A stretch of DNA of 5,277 bases from an uncultured Erysipelotrichaceae bacterium. GTDB lineage: Bacteria; Bacillota_I; Bacilli_A; Erysipelotrichales; Erysipelotrichaceae. Under the pieces are notes generated by a model. It had not been told where the DNA came from. It searched no databases and was given only the letters and a program-made list of their open reading frames with translations. A program made the translations under genes and the position numbers. This document shows, one piece after another, positions 1-5,277 of the stretch (positions are counted from its first letter, which is position 1; every line of letters starts with the position of its first letter). The DNA lies in assembly GCA_947575425.1 (NCBI GenBank), contig CANPNQ010000102.1, forward strand, positions 1-5,277. Direction: 5' to 3'.

Positions 1-2408
1 GAAACGATCTGTTTCGGAGAGACGTCAGCCAGCTCTACCTCTTCTCTGCGGGCGATGATCGTATCGCCGCCTTTACGGGCAACAACCTGATCATTGACTA
101 ATTTACCGCCAACGACCTCATTGGCCTGTGCGATCACATAGTCGGCTTCCTCATCCGCCGACAAGTAAATGGCTTCCTCCTGTACCGTACCATCCGCATT
201 TACCAAACGGTAGGGGGTTTGAATAAATCCATATTCATTGATCTTTCCATAAGAGGTCAGATTGGAAATCAAACCGATATTGGGTCCTTCCGGTGTCTCG
301 ATCGGACAGATTCTGCCATAGTGAGAGGAATGAACGTCACGTACCTCAAAGCCGGCACGATCTCTTGTCAATCCGCCGGGTCCCAAGGCTGATATACGAC
401 GCTTGTTCGTCAACTCTGCCAACGGATTCTGCTGGTCCATGAATTGAGACAGCTGAGAGGAGGAGAAGAACTCCTTGATCGCAGCGGTCAAGGGACGAAT
501 ATTCGTCAGTTTTTTCGGCGTTAAGGTCGCAGTGTCCGCAATGGACATACGCTCCTTTACCACGCGCTCCATTCTGCTTAAACCGATGCGGAACTGATTT
601 TGAATCAATTCCCCGACAGAACGAATGCGGCGATTGCCCAGCATATCGATGTCATCGGTATCACCGACACCGTCCATTACATTCAAGTTATAGGAATAAA
701 GTGCATAAATATCGGAAATGGTAATGGTGTGCTTATTGGCATAAGGATCATTACCGATCACCTTTATCACTGCATCATCATCGGTGCGCACATAGATTTC
801 CTGAACAGCCGCGCCGACTAACCATGCATAAACCTCTGCGCCATCATTTACCATATGCTTGATCGCTTCCACATCACGGGCTGCCAGCGCATGATTCTTT
901 TTGCGTGGCGTATAGCCTTCTGCATACGGTTCGCCATCTTCGTTGCACAAGTCTTTGCCCTGTGCATCGCTCAAACGTCCCAGCACGTACATGCGCTGTC
1001 CATAGTTCAGCACCGCACTGACACATTCCTGACTCAGCTTCACCTTCTGCGCAATTACCCCGCCATGAACGCTGATCTTTGCGGCTTCCTTTTCCAGCTT
1101 CGCAGCATCTGCCTCAGTCAGAATCATGCCTTCATATAATGTAGTATCGGATAATTCCACATCGTTTGCCAAAACACGACCGACCAAGCCCAAGCCATTG
1201 GATGTATCTACAACCACTGCATCGGGATGCGCAAATAACGGATTGAACGGGAATGCGCTCATATGCATGCCCTTTGCCAGCTCCTGACGCAGCGCATTGC
1301 GCTCATCGCGGTTGATCTTCGTTCCGCTTGCCATAAACACGCTGCCATCCACACCTAAAATATCCTGTGCCAGACGGTTTTTCTCTAAGCGGTTGATCGC
1401 ATTTAATTTCTTGCGCAGCTTGAAGCGTCCTGCCTTTGTCAAGTCATAACGGCGTGGATCAAAGAATTTCGCATTCATTAAGGTAATGGAACCCTCTAGG
1501 GTCGGAATCTCATCAGAACGCTGATTCTCATAGATGGAAAGCAGTGCTTCCTGTGTTGTTTTCACTTTATCGCTTAACAGCGTATGCTCAATTTCCTCGT
1601 ATTTACCGAAGAACGTATCGTACATGGTTAAATACAGATTCATAAAGTCGCGTTCTTCCTCATCTTGAGGAATATCTTCAACGACCTTTCTGCCAAGTGC
1701 CGCTAAAAAAGCCTTGATCTGTGTGGTATCTTTGGTATCATCACTGCGATCCATATCCAAGGACATACCCAATGCCTTAAATAATACAGAGGATGCCATT
1801 TTACGCTTGCGATCTACACTCACGCTCAAAAGACGACCATTGGTCGTTTTCTTTAATTCGGTCATGAACTCCAGCCAAGTCCCGCGGCTTGGGATCAATT
1901 CACAGGCATAGGATTCCTTTCCGGTTTTTTCTTCATAGCCGGTGGAGAAATAAGCACCCGGAGAGCGTACGATCTGTGATACGATAACACGCTCTGCGCC
2001 GTTGATGATAAAGGTACCTGTCTCTGTCATCAATGGGAAATCACCGAGGAATACATCCTCCCATTTGTTCATCACTTCGCCGGTCGCATTGTCCGTGATC
2101 TCCAACTCCATGCGCGCCTTCAAGGGGGCGGCAAAGTTGCATTCACGATACTGCGACTGTTCTGCTGTATATTTCGGTTCTTGGAATTCGTAGTCGATAA
2201 ATTTCAGTTTGATGTTTCCACCATAGTTGGTAATCGGATAAATTTCATTGAAAACCTCTCCGATCCCTTCGTTTTTGAACCATTCAAAGGAATTGGTCTG
2301 GATCTCTACCAGATTTGGCAATTCAAGATTTCCACTGACCTTGGAATAGTCCCTGCGCTCGGCTTTTTTACCTGAGGCGACAATACGATAAGGCTGTTTG
2401 TTGTCCAT
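1..2408 (-). CDS. rpoB: RNA polymerase beta subunit RpoB, N-terminal 802 residues (3' end outside window)
   Basis: Beta subunit of DNA-dependent RNA polymerase, forming half of the active-site cleft in the cytoplasm. The frame is open from ATG at 2408 to the window edge. Seen: an N-terminal ELPNLVEIQ motif (29-37), [28 protein letters not shown] protrusion (122-145), FFDPRRYDL (315-323), [15 protein letters not shown] (580-594), the rifampicin region [10 protein letters not shown] (650-659) to [11 protein letters not shown] (676-686), and [12 protein letters not shown] (703-714). The last complete residues are SPKQIV. The start at 2408 sits 9 nt after AGAAAGG; an in-frame ATG at 2417 directly abuts that site and is less likely. 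Oddities: the position equivalent to E. coli His526 is Asn668, and the lobe is about 180 residues longer than in B. subtilis (extra sequence near 215-285 and 391-520). The gene has its own promoter in the gap upstream. Identity is certain; only the C-terminal part is missing. Confidence 0.98.
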   Translation of the reverse strand, partial: MDNKQPYRIVASGKKAERRDYSKVSGNLELPNLVEIQTNSFEWFKNEGIGEVFNEIYPITNYGGNIKLKFIDYEFQEPKYTAEQSQYRECNFAAPLKARMELEITDNATGEVMNKWEDVFLGDFPLMTETGTFIINGAERVIVSQIVRSPGAYFSTGYEEKTGKESYACELIPSRGTWLEFMTELKKTTNGRLLSVSVDRKRKMASSVLFKALGMSLDMDRSDDTKDTTQIKAFLAALGRKVVEDIPQDEEERDFMNLYLTMYDTFFGKYEEIEHTLLSDKVKTTQEALLSIYENQRSDEIPTLEGSITLMNAKFFDPRRYDLTKAGRFKLRKKLNAINRLEKNRLAQDILGVDGSVFMASGTKINRDERNALRQELAKGMHMSAFPFNPLFAHPDAVVVDTSNGLGLVGRVLANDVELSDTTLYEGMILTEADAAKLEKEAAKISVHGGVIAQKVKLSQECVSAVLNYGQRMYVLGRLSDAQGKDLCNEDGEPYAEGYTPRKKNHALAARDVEAIKHMVNDGAEVYAWLVGAAVQEIYVRTDDDAVIKVIGNDPYANKHTITISDIYALYSYNLNVMDGVGDTDDIDMLGNRRIRSVGELIQNQFRIGLSRMERVVKERMSIADTATLTPKKLTNIRPLTAAIKEFFSSSQLSQFMDQQNPLAELTNKRRISALGPGGLTRDRAGFEVRDVHSSHYGRICPIETPEGPNIGLISNLTSYGKINEYGFIQTPYRLVNADGTVQEEAIYLSADEEADYVIAQANEVVGGKLVNDQVVARKGGDTIIARREEVELADVSPKQIV

Positions 2409-2417
2409 GTACGCCAT

Positions 2418-2424
2418 CCTTTCT
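2418..2424 (-). promoter_or_regulatory. Ribosome-binding site of rpoB, decides the start
   Basis: Reading the minus strand, AGAAAGG is followed at once by ATG (2417) and, 9 nt later in the same frame, by a second ATG (2408). A ribosome needs several bases between this site and the start codon, so 2408 is chosen. Confidence 0.7.
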
Positions 2425-2438
2425 GTGATGTTGATACG

Positions 2439-2477
2439 ACTAAAAATAGGGCAAGAGATGCCATTATAATTTTTAGT
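2439..2477 (-). promoter_or_regulatory. Hairpin in the rpoB 5' UTR
   Basis: On the minus strand ACTAAAAAT (2477-2469) pairs perfectly with ATTTTTAGT (2447-2439), 9 bp. Inside, GGCA and TGCC (2462-2459 and 2453-2450) form a second 4-bp stem with a 5-nt loop. It lies between the rpoB promoter and ribosome-binding site, about 15 nt before the latter. No U-tract follows, so it is not a terminator. It could be a stability or regulatory element; the role is inference. Confidence 0.5.
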
Positions 2478-2492
2478 ATTCTGCAATTTATT

Positions 2493-2521
2493 ATAATATC
2501 AATAGATTGTCAAGATGTCAA
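2493..2521 (-). promoter_or_regulatory. Promoter of rpoB, sigma-A type
   Basis: The minus strand shows TTGACA (2521-2516), a 17-bp spacer, and TATTAT (2498-2493). The -10 box is preceded by TGA, which matches the extended -10 pattern TGn. A second TTGACA lies 8 bp further on (2513-2508), 17 bp before a weaker TAAATT. The predicted start is near 2486, giving a 5' UTR of roughly 78 nt. AT-rich sequence upstream may act as an UP-like element. Confidence 0.75.
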
Positions 2522-2722
2522 TGTTTTTTTGCCTTTTGACCCTTGTTTTTTACAGTTTTTGGTTTTATGGCATGGATCTGCGCTGTTTCGACAAAAGGTG
2601 TCTTTTTTTCTTTCTATGAATCTATGAGTTCCTATGTAGGTGGTTGTTTGTCTGATTTGCCCGCTGTGCTTCTATCAGGATAGCGGTTGGATCGGCAGGG
2701 AGCATTGCTATTTGATTGCTCG

Positions 2723-3349
2723 TCAGTGTCCCTTTTGATTTGATTGGTTTTTGATTGCCTGCAAGATCATATAGCCTTTTTCTTTCTGAATGATCTCACA
2801 GTTTCCAAAGATCAATGCCACAAAGCGCTGAGCGCTGAGCGCTCCCTGTGCCTTGCGGATGACAATCCATAATCTGCCATTGTCAAGAAGATGTTCATAT
2901 GCCTGTTCAAAGATGGAATAGATCACTGTTTTTCCGGCACGAATGGGTGGATTGGTGATGATGTCACTATAAGTATTCCCATTGATTTCCTGATATACAT
3001 CGGAGACGAAAAGATGAACCTCTGTCTCATTGATGGAAGCATTGCGTTTGGCAAGCTCCACTGCACGTGGGTTCACATCGATCATTGTCACCTGCTTGTT
3101 GGGAAATGCTTTTTTCATACAGATGCCGATCACACCATAGCCGCAGCCCACATCCAGCAGTTCCTCTCCCAGTTCATCTTGATGTGCCATCAGAGTATCA
3201 AGCAATACTCTTGTCCCAAAATCCACACCATCCTTGGAAAATACCCCATTGTCTGTGGTAAAGCGCAAAGTAAAACACCAAAACCGGAAAGAGATTTCCT
3301 TCCGGTTTTCACGCAAATGACGATTGTCGGTAAAATAATGTGTATTCAT
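2723..3349 (-). CDS. Class I SAM-dependent methyltransferase, YbxB / RsmC-like
   Basis: A 208-residue protein that probably methylates a guanine in rRNA using S-adenosylmethionine, as RsmC does for 16S rRNA in E. coli; the substrate here is inferred. Seen: the family's N-terminal TTDNGVFSKDGVDFGT (31-46), the SAM-binding motif I LLDVGCGYGVIG (64-75), the acidic motif II MIDVNPRAVE (89-98), and the catalytic/substrate NPPIRAGK motif (133-140). It ends with a KGYMI strand typical of the family. It matches the length and position of B. subtilis ybxB, also between rplL and rpoB, and is about half the size of E. coli RsmC, which has an extra N-terminal domain. The start at 3349 (MNTHYF) follows AAAGGCGG at 6 nt; ATG at 3352 is possible, and a TTG at 3373 would lie inside an upstream hairpin. 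A 7-bp tandem repeat lies in the coding sequence near residues 169-175. Confidence 0.9.
   Translation of the reverse strand: MNTHYFTDNRHLRENRKEISFRFWCFTLRFTTDNGVFSKDGVDFGTRVLLDTLMAHQDELGEELLDVGCGYGVIGICMKKAFPNKQVTMIDVNPRAVELAKRNASINETEVHLFVSDVYQEINGNTYSDIITNPPIRAGKTVIYSIFEQAYEHLLDNGRLWIVIRKAQGALSAQRFVALIFGNCEIIQKEKGYMILQAIKNQSNQKGH
2824..2843. repeat. 7-bp tandem repeat, almost three units, inside the methyltransferase gene
   Basis: The unit AGCGCTG occurs at 2824-2830 and 2831-2837, with six of seven bases again at 2838-2843. Each unit contains the palindrome AGCGCT. It encodes part of GALSAQR in the methyltransferase. Since 7 is not a multiple of 3, loss or gain of a unit would shift the frame. 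Confidence 0.9.
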
Positions 3350-3355
3350 CATACC

Positions 3356-3363
3356 CCGCCTTT
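3356..3363 (-). promoter_or_regulatory. Ribosome-binding site of the methyltransferase gene, decides the start
   Basis: The minus strand reads AAAGGCGG, a one-mismatch Shine-Dalgarno core, 6 nt before ATG at 3349 and only 3 nt before ATG at 3352. This favours 3349. The AAAG part can also pair with CTTTG at 3375-3371, which might partly hide the site. Confidence 0.6.
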
Positions 3364-3371
3364 GGATAGAC

Positions 3372-3393
3372 AAAGACCCTTTGCAGGGTCCTT
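3372..3393 (-). terminator. Candidate weak terminator between rplL and the methyltransferase gene
   Basis: On the minus strand AAGGACCCT (3393-3385) and AGGGTCTTT (3380-3372) form a 9-bp stem with one G-U pair, capped by a GCAA tetraloop. The U-rich part is short (UUUGUCU, partly inside the stem), so termination would be incomplete. A partial terminator here would resemble the known E. coli rplL-rpoB attenuator in position. A role as an RNA processing site is equally possible. Confidence 0.5.
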
Positions 3394-3442
3394 GTGATTG
3401 TAAAGTCTTTGTGTTTTTCCTGCCCTTTGGGCATCGCTTTTG

Positions 3443-3467
3443 AGAAGTAAGGTCTTATTTTACTTCT
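3443..3467 (-). repeat. Inverted repeat across the rplL stop codon
   Basis: AGAAGTAA (3467-3460) and TTACTTCT (3450-3443) on the minus strand are perfect 8-bp complements with a 9-nt loop containing the TAA stop. The stem is AT-rich and no U-tract follows, so it is not a normal terminator. Confidence 0.5.
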
Positions 3468-3826
3468 ACGGTTGCGCCAGCTTCGACCAATTTTGCTTTG
3501 ATCTCTTCTGCCTCTTCCGGCTTGATGTTCTCCTTGATTACGCTCGGAGTCTTGTCTACCAAGCCCTTTGCATCTACCAAGCCTAAGCCTGTAATCTCAC
3601 GTACTGCCTTGATGACAGCAACCTTCGTTGCGCCGATGTCAGTCAAGGTAACGGTTACCTCACTCGGTCCTGCGGCTGCGCCTGCATCAGCGACAGCGGC
3701 AACAGCCACCGGTGCTGCGGCAGATACGCCGAATTTTTCCTCAATCGCTTCAATTACGTCGTTTAACTCCAAAATAGTTGCTTCTTCCAAGTAAGCCAAA
3801 ATATCTTCTTTTGTCAATTTAGCCAT
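3455..3826 (-). CDS. rplL: 50S ribosomal protein L7/L12
   Basis: The multicopy stalk protein of the large ribosomal subunit; dimers bind the C-terminal helix of L10 and recruit initiation factor 2, EF-Tu and EF-G. At 123 residues it is normal in length. Seen: the N-terminal dimerisation domain (about 1-33, [21 protein letters not shown] start), an Ala/Gly/Val-rich flexible hinge (about 34-54), and the C-terminal factor-binding domain (about 56-123) with the conserved [16 protein letters not shown] stretch (68-83) and an EVK end. ATG at 3826 has AGGAGG (3840-3835) 8 nt upstream. It follows rplJ by 28 bp with no promoter or terminator visible between, so the two are cotranscribed. Higher synthesis of L12 than L10 is expected from the ribosome's needs, probably set by the strong ribosome-binding site. 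Identity is certain. Confidence 0.99.
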   Translation of the reverse strand: MAKLTKEDILAYLEEATILELNDVIEAIEEKFGVSAAAPVAVAAVADAGAAAGPSEVTVTLTDIGATKVAVIKAVREITGLGLVDAKGLVDKTPSVIKENIKPEEAEEIKAKLVEAGATVEVK

Positions 3827-3854
3827 GATTTTTTCCTCCTATCAGCTTGTGTGA

Positions 3855-4355
3855 TTACGCTTGCGCGCCTTCTTTTTGTTCTTTTACCGCATTGAATGCA
3901 CATGCAAATTTGCGTACCGGCGATTGCAGGCAACCCATGAATTTTGCGATCATGCCTTCGCGGTTTGGCAGTACGGATAATTTCTGGATCGTATCCAATC
4001 CCACTACCTTACCCTCAACGATTCCGCTTTTCAGTACCAATGCTTCGTGATCTTTAGCAAATTTTGCCAAAACTCTTGCCGGAGCCACTGCGTCCTCACC
4101 AAATGCGATCGCATTCGGTCCGATCAGATCCTTAACCAGATCTTCGGCGCCTGCTTCCTGTGCCGCACGCTGTGCCAAGGAGTTTTTGTACACCTTGAAA
4201 TCCACGTTTTCAGCGCGCAACTCACGGCGAAGCTTTGTAACCTCCGCAACGCTCAAGCCGCGGTATTCCACTACGACCGTTGACTGGGATTCTTTCATCT
4301 TGTCGGCAATTTCAGCCACAATAGCCTTTTTGCTGTTGATGATAGCCTCGTTCAT
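3855..4355 (-). CDS. rplJ: 50S ribosomal protein L10
   Basis: Base of the ribosomal stalk: its N-terminal domain binds 23S rRNA near L11 and its C-terminal helix holds L7/L12 dimers. At 166 residues it is typical. Seen: VVVEYRGLSVAEVTKLRRELR (27-47), KVYKNSLAQRA (54-64) and IGP (78-80) of the rRNA-binding domain, then LPNREGMIAKFMGCLQSPVRKF (129-150) leading into the L12-binding tail, which ends in a short charged KEQKEGAQA. ATG at 4355 is preceded by AGGAGG (4368-4363) at 7 nt. In many bacteria L10, alone or with L12, binds the mRNA leader and lowers its own expression; the structured leader immediately upstream (about 4381-4529) fits this. First gene of the rplJ-rplL unit. Identity is certain. 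Confidence 0.99.
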   Translation of the reverse strand: MNEAIINSKKAIVAEIADKMKESQSTVVVEYRGLSVAEVTKLRRELRAENVDFKVYKNSLAQRAAQEAGAEDLVKDLIGPNAIAFGEDAVAPARVLAKFAKDHEALVLKSGIVEGKVVGLDTIQKLSVLPNREGMIAKFMGCLQSPVRKFACAFNAVKEQKEGAQA

Positions 4356-4391
4356 CTTTACACCTCCTGTTTGTTATTGTAATAATATACC

Positions 4392-4419
4392 AGAAGCGTC
4401 CGCATAAGAAACGTCCGCA
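4392..4419. repeat. 13-bp direct repeat in the L10 leader
   Basis: AGAAGCGTCCGCA (4392-4404) and AGAAACGTCCGCA (4407-4419) differ at one base and are 15 bp apart. On the transcript each copy carries TGCGGACG, so either can pair with the single CGTCCGC arm at 4441-4435. Confidence 0.85.
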
Positions 4420-4441
4420 CTCATAGACACAAGCGCGGACG
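4404..4441 (-). terminator. Candidate attenuator hairpin in the L10 leader
   Basis: On the minus strand CGTCCGCGCTTG (4441-4430) pairs with TGAGTGCGGACG (4423-4412): 12 bp including G-U pairs, loop of 6 nt. It is followed by UUUCUUAU (4411-4404), an imperfect U-tract. Such a terminator favoured by L10 binding would give feedback by premature termination, as proposed for Firmicutes L10 leaders. The weak U-tract leaves open that it only helps fold the leader. Confidence 0.45.
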
Positions 4442-4539
4442 AAAGTATGCATAATTGCGTTATTTTTACTTTCTACCTCGGTAACATGATTAAGCCTAAA
4501 ATGGCCGTTACTGTCTATGGTATATCATTAGCAAGCATT

Positions 4540-4568
4540 ATTGTAAACACTTTGCCTCGAATTGTCAA
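4540..4568 (-). promoter_or_regulatory. Promoter of rplJ-rplL, sigma-A type
   Basis: The minus strand shows TTGACA (4568-4563), a 17-bp spacer and TACAAT (4545-4540): a perfect -35 and a five-of-six -10. The -35 box begins 8 bp after the rplA stop. Predicted start near 4533. No terminator is visible after rplA, so transcripts from further upstream probably also continue into the leader. Confidence 0.88.
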
Positions 4569-4576
4569 GGTTTCCT

Positions 4577-5260
4577 TTAGTCTTTGGCAACTTTGATTCC
4601 GGGACCCATCGTTGTGGAGACAACGACATTTTTCATATAGACACCCTTTACAGCAGCGGGGCGTGCTTTGGCGATCGTATTGTAGATCGCATTGAAGTTA
4701 TCCACCAGTTGTGCTTCCTCAAAGCTTACTTTTCCGATTAACAGATTGATGTTGCCTTCCTTATCGACACGGTATTCCACTTTTCCTTTTTTGATGTCCT
4801 CTACCGCTTTGGCAACGTCCATCGTTACCGTTCCGGTTTTCGGGTTTGGCATTAAGCCCTTCGGTCCTAAGATACGTCCTAGTTTACCCAATTCGCCCAT
4901 CATGTTCGGTGTCGCAACGATCACATCAAATTCAAACCAGCCTTTGGCGATTTGATCCAATAGCTCCTTACCACCAACATAATCAGCGCCTGCATCCTTT
5001 GCCTCTTGTTCCTGAGGTCCGGTTGCGATCACACATACACGCTGCGTACGCCCGGTTCCATGCGGCAATACCATCGCACCGCGAATCTGCTGATCCGCAT
5101 GACGAGGATCCACATTCAAGCGGAAGCTTACCTCAACGGATGCATCGAATTTTGCATAGTTTGTTTCCTTTGCCAGTTTGATTGCTTCTTCTACGGAATA
5201 AGTCTTGGAGCGGTCAACTTTTTTCGCAGCTTCAGCGTATTTCTTTCCTACTTTTGCCAT
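4577..5260 (-). CDS. rplA: 50S ribosomal protein L1
   Basis: Forms the mobile L1 stalk of the large subunit, binding 23S rRNA and helping deacylated tRNA leave the E site. At 227 residues it is close to the usual 225-235. Seen: the N-terminal [18 protein letters not shown] start, [14 protein letters not shown] (64-77), and the L1 signature [20 protein letters not shown] (125-144) in the central domain, then IGKVSF (175-180) and the C-terminal MGPGIKV (218-224), where domain I closes. ATG at 5260 follows AAAGGA (5277-5272) at 11 nt, at the window edge. In most bacteria rplK lies just upstream and L1 represses that operon by binding its mRNA; neither is visible here. The gene ends 8 bp before the -35 box of the rplJ promoter. 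Identity is certain. Confidence 0.99.
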   Translation of the reverse strand: MAKVGKKYAEAAKKVDRSKTYSVEEAIKLAKETNYAKFDASVEVSFRLNVDPRHADQQIRGAMVLPHGTGRTQRVCVIATGPQEQEAKDAGADYVGGKELLDQIAKGWFEFDVIVATPNMMGELGKLGRILGPKGLMPNPKTGTVTMDVAKAVEDIKKGKVEYRVDKEGNINLLIGKVSFEEAQLVDNFNAIYNTIAKARPAAVKGVYMKNVVVSTTMGPGIKVAKD

Positions 5261-5277
5261 GTTGTTTCCCGTCCTTT

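Larger units (their letters stand above)
2409..2722. other. 314-bp intergenic region between the methyltransferase gene and rpoB
   Basis: No plausible gene on either strand. The rpoB-proximal part holds the promoter and UTR hairpin listed separately. The distal part has A-rich runs on the transcribed strand, a short hairpin with arms CCGCT/AGCGG (2661-2686) without a U-tract, and three CATAG copies spaced 8-10 bp apart (2614-2636). I see no convincing terminator for the upstream genes, so read-through into rpoB is likely. Confidence 0.7.
4356..4533 (-). ncRNA. L10 leader, autoregulatory 5' UTR of rplJ-rplL
   Basis: The RNA from the predicted start (about 4533) to the rplJ start is highly structured. 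Seen: (a) a closing helix of 12 pairs, one G-U, between AATGATATACCA (4529-4518) and TGGTATATTATT (4392-4381), ending 12 nt before the AGGAGG core; (b) a stem with GTAAC/GTTAC and GGCC/GGCU parts and a 7-nt bulge on one side (4481-4511), resembling the kinked L10-binding arm; (c) a conserved-looking ACCGAGGUAGAAAGUAA segment (about 4465-4482); (d) a GAAAGTA/TACTTTC stem (4441-4473); (e) a GC-rich hairpin (4412-4441). Position before rplJ and architecture fit the Rfam L10 leader. The family assignment is from layout and memory, without a covariance-model search. Confidence 0.8.

Noticed and set aside
600..1139. Plus-strand frames of 73 and 94 codons
   Set aside because: Both are antisense to conserved rpoB and show no family features.
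2614..2636. Three CTATG copies as an operator or short repeat array
   Set aside because: Five-base units in AT-rich spacer DNA are expected by chance; spacing is uneven (8 and 10 bp).
2661..2686. CCGCT/AGCGG hairpin as the terminator of the methyltransferase gene
   Set aside because: The stem is short with a 16-nt loop and no U-tract follows on the minus strand.
3350..3373. Upstream TTG start for the methyltransferase, adding eight residues
   Set aside because: The extra residues overlap a hairpin and the ribosome-binding site, and the B. subtilis relative begins near the ATG at 3349.
2891..3397. Long plus-strand open frame of 168 codons
   Set aside because: It lies almost wholly antisense to the well-supported methyltransferase gene, has Cys/His-rich composition typical of a shadow frame, and shows no ribosome-binding site.
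3421..3433. Perfect TGCCC/GGGCA hairpin as the rplL terminator
   Set aside because: Only 5 bp with a 3-nt loop, and followed on the transcribed strand by an A-run rather than a U-run.
4522..4550. Second rplJ promoter, TTTACA with 17 bp to TATACC
   Set aside because: Much weaker than the adjacent TTGACA/TACAAT pair, and its -10 lies in the conserved-looking closing helix of the leader.

Overview
All recognisable genes lie on the minus strand and form the conserved ribosomal-protein/RNA-polymerase block of bacteria. In transcription order (right to left) they are rplA (L1), a structured leader, rplJ (L10), rplL (L7/L12), a small class I SAM-dependent methyltransferase of the B. subtilis YbxB / RsmC-like type, and the first 802 codons of rpoB, which runs off the left edge. 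The methyltransferase between rplL and rpoB is a Firmicutes arrangement, also seen in Bacillus. The strong Shine-Dalgarno sites, sigma-A-type promoters and an asparagine at the E. coli His526 position of RpoB (a residue known from Mollicutes) suggest a Firmicute near the Erysipelotrichia/Mollicutes branch. That placement is inferred from reading, not from a tree.

Region by region: rplA fills 4577-5260. An excellent promoter (TTGACA, 17 bp, TACAAT) begins 8 bases after its stop and drives a leader of about 178 nt that folds as an L10-binding regulatory RNA: a 12-bp long-range closing helix, an asymmetric internal stem and a GC-rich hairpin followed by a U-rich stretch (candidate attenuator). 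rplJ and rplL follow with textbook ribosome-binding sites and a 28-bp gap. Between rplL and the methyltransferase, 105 bases hold a GCAA-loop hairpin that looks like a weak or read-through terminator. Between the methyltransferase and rpoB, 314 AT-rich bases contain no gene but do contain a second promoter, with two overlapping TTGACA boxes, and a hairpin in the rpoB 5' UTR.

Together the genes make the L1 arm of the 50S subunit, the L10-L12 stalk that recruits translation factors, a probable rRNA methyltransferase, and the catalytic beta subunit of RNA polymerase. The layout suggests stalk proteins are controlled by L10 feedback on the leader, with rpoB partly uncoupled by its own promoter.

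This is mostly a housekeeping region and I see no undescribed defence or mobile system. The points worth a second look are the enlarged RpoB lobe (about 130 plus about 40 residues more than B. subtilis, possibly made of repeated modules), the natural Asn in the rifampicin pocket, and the mutually exclusive pairings visible in the L10 leader.
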